From the NCBI GenBank assembly GCA_028280915.1, contig JANQKX010000329.1, forward strand, positions 1 to 9,588: a stretch of 9,588 bases of DNA, in the 5' to 3' direction. This document shows, in pieces, positions 5,769-9,588 of this stretch. The stretch is from Kiloniellaceae bacterium. Lineage in GTDB: Bacteria; Pseudomonadota; Alphaproteobacteria; Kiloniellales; Kiloniellaceae. The notes beneath the pieces are model-generated. The model saw only the letters and a program-made list of their open reading frames with translations. It searched no databases and was not told where the DNA came from. A program made the translations under genes and the position numbers. Numbering within the stretch: the stretch's first letter is position 1; every line of letters begins with the position of its first letter.

Positions 5769-7226
5769 CTAGATCCAGGTCAAAACCACATAGACCACGG
5801 CCAGGACGGCCATGACCACCAAGCTATGGAGCCCGTTCCAGCGCCAGGTCAGGGTGGAAGCACTGTACCCGCTGGCCCGGGCCAGCATGATCGCGCCGGA
5901 GGAAAAGGGCGCCCCCAGGGTACACAGCCCGGTCCCCGCCGCGATGGCCAGGGCTGCCAGCGTCATGTCCACGGGCAGATTGGGCAGGTCCGCCACCACG
6001 GAGCCCAAGAACACGGCCATGGTGATCGGGCTCAGGCCCACTTGGCCGAAAACCCAGACCGAAACACTCAATACCCAAAGCACCAGCCACGCCGGCCAAT
6101 CGGCCAGGTGGAGCAAGGCCGCCGCCTCCGCCGCCAGCACCAAACTGGCGGTCAAGGTGCCGATGAAACCGGCGCAGGCCAGGAAAATGGCCTCGCGCCC
6201 ATAGCCGGGCATGGAGCCGAAGGCGATCTCCCGCAAGCGCGCCATCGTGGCCTTGATCCGGCCCTGGCCGCCGGCCCGCCCTTGCTGCACCAGAATCCAG
6301 AGGCCGACCACGATCGGGGCCGACAGCATCACGCCGGTCACCACCGTCACCTGGCCAAGGCGGGAAAACGCCAGGGTCAGACCGAACAGCACCCCGCAAA
6401 CCGCCGCCAGGTGAAGGGCGGACAGCCGCGGGAAGGGACCGGCCACCGGCCGGGGCAAACGGCCTTCGGCCTGCAGTCGCTTGCGCAGACCCCGCCATCT
6501 AAGGCGGTCTTCCAGCCAGCTTACCGCGAACATGACACTGGCCAGGGCAAAGCCCGTGCCCATCAAACGGGCCGCGTCAATCCCGCTCAGCAAGGTGGGC
6601 ATGACCGCCTGGGTCACCGAGGTGGGCGCCCACAGCAAAAACCAGGAAAAGCCGCGCAGAGCCGCCGACAGCTGGCGCCGCTCCCGGACCTGGCTGATGT
6701 CGTCCAAGGGCGCGCCGGGCGGCAGCCCGTGGCGGGTGCCCCGCTGGATGATGGGCGCAAAGAGGGAAAGAGCACCCAGATTGATCAGCACGGCAAACAA
6801 ATGGGTGCCGGAAAAGATGGTGAAAAAGCGCCGGCCCGGCGGTTGCCGGGTCAAATAGGTGCCCACCCGCAAGACGGCGCTGGATTTCACCGCGCCTTCC
6901 CGCAACAGGGCCATGAGCAGGATAAAACTGGTCAAATAGGCGGCCCGGTCCAGGCCTTCCACCAAGACCGGACCCAAGGGCCGCTCAAAGGCCCATACCA
7001 AGAGGATCAAAAGGGCACAGACCCCCAGCAGGTAGGCTTCCCGCCACGCCAGGGACCGCCAAGCGAACAGGGGCAGCAACGCGGTCAAGGCCTTGGCCCC
7101 CCATCCCATCCAGGCGTGGCCGCCATAGAGAAAGACCAGTTCACAGATCACCTGGACCACGATCAGGCCGCCAAGGGGAACGTTCTGCTGGAAACCGGCG
7201 GCCGGTGCCGATACCGCCTCAGACAC
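5769..7226 (-). CDS. Polytopic inner-membrane protein, ion-transporter-superfamily-like
   Basis: I choose the GTG at 7226, because GAGGGA (7233-7238) lies six bases upstream; the frame stays open to an ATG at 7439, but that extension is Arg/Pro-rich, has no ribosome site and would run into the sodN promoter region. The 485-residue product has about ten or more hydrophobic segments and ends VVYVVLTWI at the membrane. Loop-helix blocks FSGTHLFAVLINLG (about 138-151) and VGLSPITMAVFLG (about 396-408), with GTGLCTLGAPFSSG (about 431-444), resemble the re-entrant half-repeats of IT-superfamily transporters (ArsB, CitM, DASS type), but I do not recognise a specific family. The substrate is unknown. 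It converges with the permease gene across 30 bases that contain the direct repeat CCCTAGATCC twice and no obvious terminator, and diverges from sodN across 243 bases. Confidence 0.82.
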   Translation of the reverse strand: MSEAVSAPAAGFQQNVPLGGLIVVQVICELVFLYGGHAWMGWGAKALTALLPLFAWRSLAWREAYLLGVCALLILLVWAFERPLGPVLVEGLDRAAYLTSFILLMALLREGAVKSSAVLRVGTYLTRQPPGRRFFTIFSGTHLFAVLINLGALSLFAPIIQRGTRHGLPPGAPLDDISQVRERRQLSAALRGFSWFLLWAPTSVTQAVMPTLLSGIDAARLMGTGFALASVMFAVSWLEDRLRWRGLRKRLQAEGRLPRPVAGPFPRLSALHLAAVCGVLFGLTLAFSRLGQVTVVTGVMLSAPIVVGLWILVQQGRAGGQGRIKATMARLREIAFGSMPGYGREAIFLACAGFIGTLTASLVLAAEAAALLHLADWPAWLVLWVLSVSVWVFGQVGLSPITMAVFLGSVVADLPNLPVDMTLAALAIAAGTGLCTLGAPFSSGAIMLARASGYSASTLTWRWNGLHSLVVMAVLAVVYVVLTWI

Positions 7227-7321
7227 CGGGTTTCCCTCGACACTGGGTTTCCGTCCCAAAGACAATGTGATCCCCTCGGCAAAGCAGTCTGGCTGGCCCC
7301 CGCGCGCCCTCGACACCAGCA

Positions 7322-7341
7322 TTGGGGCATAAAGACCCCAA
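7322..7341. promoter_or_regulatory. Perfect inverted repeat in the transporter/sodN divergent region
   Basis: TTGGGG (7322-7327) and CCCCAA (7336-7341) flank the eight-base spacer CATAAAGA. It lies between the two divergent starts, about 130 bases before sodN and about 95 bases before the transporter start. The size and symmetry fit a dimeric repressor operator, for example a metal or redox regulator, but I cannot assign one. A transcript hairpin is the alternative. Confidence 0.4.
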
Positions 7342-7400
7342 CGGGCCCGCTTGGCAACCGGCAAGGGCCGCGGGCAGACCGGCTTAAACGACAGAAACAG

Positions 7401-7430
7401 TTGCTGATTTGCGGGCGAAGCTGCTAGGTT
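7401..7430 (+). promoter_or_regulatory. Candidate sigma-70-type promoter of sodN
   Basis: TTGCTG (7401-7406) and TAGGTT (7425-7430) are separated by 18 bases and end 39 bases before the sodN GTG. Both hexamers depart from consensus at two or three positions, so this is a best guess for the start region of the sodN-sodX transcript. Confidence 0.35.
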
Positions 7431-7469
7431 CAGCGGCAATCACCGCCAACAATCCTCAGGAGTGGAAAC

Positions 7470-7970
7470 GTGCTTTATTCCGTCATCAAAGCCTTTGACC
7501 GTGTCGCCCCCGTCGCCGAGGCGGAGGCCCACTGCGACATCCCCTGCAAGATCTATGATCCGGCCGTGGCCCAGATCGCGGCACTCTCGGTCGTGCGCAT
7601 GATGGACATCATGAAAGAAGCCTCGGAAAAGACCGACGCGGACGCCTTGACCACCGCCAACACCTTGACCCGCTGCGTCCTGCAAAAGGAAGAAGAAGCC
7701 GAGAAGGTGAAAAAGGAAATCCGGGTCATCTGGGGCGACTATTTCAAGGCCCCCCAATTCGAAAAGCACCCCAACGCCCATGACCTGGCCCATCAGATCA
7801 TGCTGAAAGCCAGCGCCTGCAAGCAGGGCACCAGCCGGGCCGACGGTGAGGCCCTGGTGGATCTGGTCAATCAGTTCGCCGCGGTGTTCTGGGACACCAA
7901 GGGCGTGGCCACCGAGCGCAAGACCTGCCCCTATCCGCCCAGCCTGGAAGTGGTGCGCCCCGTCCTCTAA
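7470..7970 (+). CDS. sodN: Nickel superoxide dismutase precursor
   Basis: The 166-residue precursor carries the diagnostic nickel hook His21-Cys22-Asp-Ile-Pro-Cys26-Lys-Ile-Tyr29. After cleavage behind Ala20, His1, Cys2 and Cys6 of the mature chain ligate nickel, with Tyr9 nearby, and the enzyme dismutates superoxide to oxygen and hydrogen peroxide. The rest is the four-helix bundle typical of the family (for example VVRMMDIMKEASEK, LTRCVLQKEEEAEKVKKEIRVIWGDYFKA). It is longer than the Streptomyces enzyme and similar to the longer proteobacterial/cyanobacterial type. The 20-residue leader is not a Sec signal: it is charged and has no hydrophobic core, in keeping with cytoplasmic processing. 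The start is GTG with AGGAG seven bases upstream. sodX follows 38 bases later on the same strand and should encode the leader protease. Position 7 of the hook is Lys rather than the common Gly. Confidence 0.97.
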   Translation: MLYSVIKAFDRVAPVAEAEAHCDIPCKIYDPAVAQIAALSVVRMMDIMKEASEKTDADALTTANTLTRCVLQKEEEAEKVKKEIRVIWGDYFKAPQFEKHPNAHDLAHQIMLKASACKQGTSRADGEALVDLVNQFAAVFWDTKGVATERKTCPYPPSLEVVRPVL

Positions 7971-8008
7971 TCAACCGCCGCGCATCACGCGTGGCCTGAC
8001 TGATCATC

Positions 8009-8338
8009 ATGTTTGGCTGGCGGCTCTTACGAGTTAAGGGGTCCAGCATGGCGCCGGGCCTGGACGATGGGGATTTCGCCCTGGCCCGCCGGCTGGCCCC
8101 CGGCCAAACGCCGCGCATTGGGGATGTGGTCCTGGTGTCCCATCCCCGCTTTGGGCCCATCATCAAAATGGTGGACGGGGTCACCGACGACGGGTTGTAC
8201 CGCTTGAGCGGCACCTCTCCCGCCTCCACCTCGCGGGAAGATTTGGGGCTGATCCAACCGCAAGACATGATCGCCCGCCTGGTCCTGCGCATCTCCCCCG
8301 GCGCGATCAAACCCATCAGCAATCTCAAAGACCAATAA
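8009..8338 (+). CDS. sodX: Nickel-type superoxide dismutase maturation protease (S24/S26 family)
   Basis: The 109-residue protein is a compact signal-peptidase-like enzyme. It has the motif Gly-Ser-Ser13-Met-Ala-Pro near the N-terminus, with the nucleophile Ser13, and a PIIKMVDGV block that supplies the general-base Lys53, giving the Ser/Lys dyad of S24/S26 peptidases. It lacks the N-terminal membrane anchor of LepB, so it is probably soluble and cytoplasmic. GDVVLVSHPRFG and YRLSGTSPASTSREDLGLI match the later strands of the fold. Its place 38 bases after sodN is the standard arrangement, and its job is to remove the SodN leader and expose the nickel-binding histidine. The ATG has only a weak ribosome site; an upstream GTG at 7990 is followed almost at once by a stop, so it is excluded. 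Confidence 0.94.
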   Translation: MFGWRLLRVKGSSMAPGLDDGDFALARRLAPGQTPRIGDVVLVSHPRFGPIIKMVDGVTDDGLYRLSGTSPASTSREDLGLIQPQDMIARLVLRISPGAIKPISNLKDQ

Positions 8339-8376
8339 ACCTCGGCCCGTCGGCACCTCACTTCCAATTGTCCGCT

Positions 8377-8391
8377 CCGGGCGAGACCCGG
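8377..8391 (+). terminator. Possible weak terminator hairpin after sodX
   Basis: CCGGG and CCCGG pair around a five-base loop 38 bases after the sodX stop. There is no T-run behind it, so intrinsic termination is doubtful; it may only stabilise the 3' end. Confidence 0.2.
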
Positions 8392-8691
8392 CCCACGCCA
8401 TCGGTCAAAACGTGTCGCCTTTGGAACAGAACCCCATGGCGGTTACGCGGTGTAATCCGTCGCAGTTGGTTTGGAATTTGACGCTAACGGTCATATCTTT
8501 GGCGCTAGCGGACCAGACCCTGACAGCTTTTGACTGAAAACTCTTGCAAGCTGGCAAGCCTATGCAACAGCAGCCAAGAAATAAAAACGAGGGAGCAACG
8601 CTATTCAATCCGCGACGTCAGGTCTCGGCGACCTGCCAAGGCAAAGACCTCATGGCAGGAGCCCGGACCAAGGCCAGGCCAACAGGGTTGC

Positions 8692-8714
8692 CGGTTTAAG
8701 ACTTCGGTTTAAGA
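8692..8714. repeat. Direct repeat CGGTTTAAGA x2
   Basis: Two identical 10-mers at 8692-8701 and 8705-8714 are spaced 13 bases start to start, just upstream of a TATAGA box. The longer TGCCGGTTTAAG containing the first copy also occurs at 3530-3541 upstream of the STAS gene. A shared regulator site is possible; chance is also possible at this length. Confidence 0.5.
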
Positions 8715-8932
8715 AAATGGCATATAGAGCTGAAATTTTTGGGGTTCGCTGCCTTATCACTTCGGCCCCGAAACCGTGTCGCCTAACCTGGGCTGGAGAA
8801 GTCTAAATCCGAAAATCCTGGCCCAAGCGGTGGGAAAGACCAATATGGACACCCAAGCAACACTGAAACCAAGTGATTTCTGAAACCGACAGCTGAACAC
8901 GGCTTAACCGTAAATCGAATAGGGAGACCAGA

Positions 8933-9588
8933 ATGATTACACTTGATAAATTGACCGCCAAACTGCGCAGCGGCCAGATTGACCGCCGTTCCTTCATGCA
9001 AGGGGCCTTGGCCCTGGGCGTGTCGACCACCATGGCCACCACCTTGATGGGCCAAGCCGCCAAAGCCGCCCCCAACCAGGGCGGGCACTACCGGGTCGGC
9101 AAGGGCCACGGCCAGACCACGGATTCCCTGGACCCCAACACCTGGGAAAACGGCTTCATGCTGGCCTTCGGCTACGCGGTGCAGGATTACCTGACCGAGA
9201 TTGACAACGAAAGCGGCGTGATCCCGCGCCTAGCCGAAAGCTGGGAGCCCTCTGCCGACGCCACGTCGTGGACCTTTAAGCTGAAAAAAGGCGCCCAATT
9301 CCACAGCGGCAAGGAAATCGAGGCCTCGGACGTCATCGCCTCCATCAACTATCACCGGGGCGACGATTCCAAATCCCCCGCCAAGCCCATCGTTGATCCC
9401 ATCGAGGAAATCAAGGCGGACGACAAGCACACCGTCACCTTCACCCTCAAGGGCGGCAATGCCGACTTCCCCTTCTTGATGAGCGATTATCACCTGGCCA
9501 TCCGCCCGGCGCCCGACGGGGAAGCCATCGACATCACCAGCACGGACGGCGCCGGCGCCTACACCATCAAGCAGTTCGAGCCCGGCGT
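8933..9588 (+). CDS. ABC transporter solute-binding protein, family 5 (DppA/OppA/NikA type), Tat-exported, 3' end outside window
   Basis: The first 218 residues are visible. The N-terminus has a twin-arginine signal: Asp-Arg18-Arg19-Ser-Phe-Met, a hydrophobic stretch GALALGVSTTMATTLMG and a likely cleavage after AlaLysAla45. The mature part shows family 5 landmarks: HYRVGKGHGQTTDSLDP, IPRLAESWEPSADATSWTFKLKKGAQFHSGKE, EASDVIASINYH and TFTLKGGNADFPF. Such proteins capture oligopeptides, dipeptides, nickel chelates or related solutes in the periplasm for an ABC importer, whose permease and ATPase genes are probably beyond the right edge. The Tat route implies folding before export. The ATG at 8933 has GGGAG eight bases upstream. 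The position after sodNX makes a nickel ligand tempting, but the 590-base gap and the lack of visible binding residues do not support that claim. Confidence 0.93.
   Translation, partial: MITLDKLTAKLRSGQIDRRSFMQGALALGVSTTMATTLMGQAAKAAPNQGGHYRVGKGHGQTTDSLDPNTWENGFMLAFGYAVQDYLTEIDNESGVIPRLAESWEPSADATSWTFKLKKGAQFHSGKEIEASDVIASINYHRGDDSKSPAKPIVDPIEEIKADDKHTVTFTLKGGNADFPFLMSDYHLAIRPAPDGEAIDITSTDGAGAYTIKQFEPG

Larger units (their letters stand above)
8339..8932. other. Intergenic region, about 590 bases, no convincing gene
   Basis: Short open frames on both strands here have no ribosome site, no recognisable motif and odd composition. The first third is GC-rich; about 8700-8750 is AT-rich (TTTAAG, TATAGA, AAATTTTTGG) and a likely promoter zone for the solute-binding gene, with TATAGA at 8723-8728 the best -10 candidate. 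Short direct repeats are present: ACGCTAACGG/GCGCTAGCGG at 8481 and 8502 (21 bases apart), CGGTTTAAGA at 8692 and 8705, CGTGTCGCCT at 8411 and 8775, CTGAAACC at 8863 and 8880. I find no small RNA or riboswitch I can name. Confidence 0.6.

Noticed and set aside
5826..7427. A 533-codon open frame on the plus strand
   Set aside because: It is antisense to the membrane protein, rich in Gly/Arg/His/Gln/Pro with no hydrophobic or domain pattern; such frames are common opposite GC-rich genes.
7227..7439. Upstream extension of the membrane protein to the ATG at 7439
   Set aside because: It would overlap the sodN promoter zone, has no ribosome site and an Arg/Pro-rich sequence; the GTG at 7226 has GAGGGA six bases upstream.
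8405..8608. A 67-codon minus-strand frame in the large gap
   Set aside because: Cysteine-rich, no ribosome site, no recognisable motif; not supported as a gene.

Overview
The window is GC-rich and densely packed with genes, with codon use and gene types (nickel superoxide dismutase with its maturation protease, Tat-exported family 5 solute-binding protein, FUSC exporters) that fit a free-living, probably aquatic proteobacterium. Alphaproteobacteria of the Rhodospirillales kind is my best guess, from general resemblance only. There are no RNA genes, insertion sequences or CRISPR arrays, and the compact operons suggest ordinary chromosome.

Left part (1-3345, minus strand). A run read right to left: a 95-residue ABM-like dimeric alpha/beta-barrel protein, a 742-residue FUSC-family membrane exporter, a DUF3303 small protein, and the N-terminal part of a second FUSC paralogue cut by the window edge. 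The two FUSC N-termini are about 70 percent identical over 105 residues, so this is a tandem duplication with a small gene between the copies.

Centre (3346-5738, plus strand). A 243-base divergent intergenic region carries three tandem 15-bp repeats. It leads into a single-domain STAS protein and then an NCS2 (uracil/xanthine permease fold) transporter. The transporter has an extra C-terminal cytoplasmic domain of about 120 residues that resembles a degenerate RsbW-type GHKL ATPase. This is the most interesting part of the window: a permease fused to an anti-sigma-kinase-like domain beside a gene for the kind of STAS protein such kinases normally bind. In the STAS protein the phospho-acceptor serine is replaced by alanine, and in the permease the two glutamates that normally bind nucleobases are replaced by lysine and serine. 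The 107-base gap between the two genes is fully tiled by three mini-ORFs joined by four ATGA stop/start overlaps.

Right part (5769-9588). A minus-strand polytopic membrane protein of unknown substrate converges on the permease and diverges from sodN. sodN (nickel superoxide dismutase) and sodX (its S24/S26-type processing protease) form a standard pair: SodX is expected to remove the 20-residue leader so that the new N-terminal His can ligate nickel. A gap of about 590 bases without a convincing gene, holding several short direct repeats, precedes a Tat-exported peptide/nickel-type ABC solute-binding protein that runs off the right edge.
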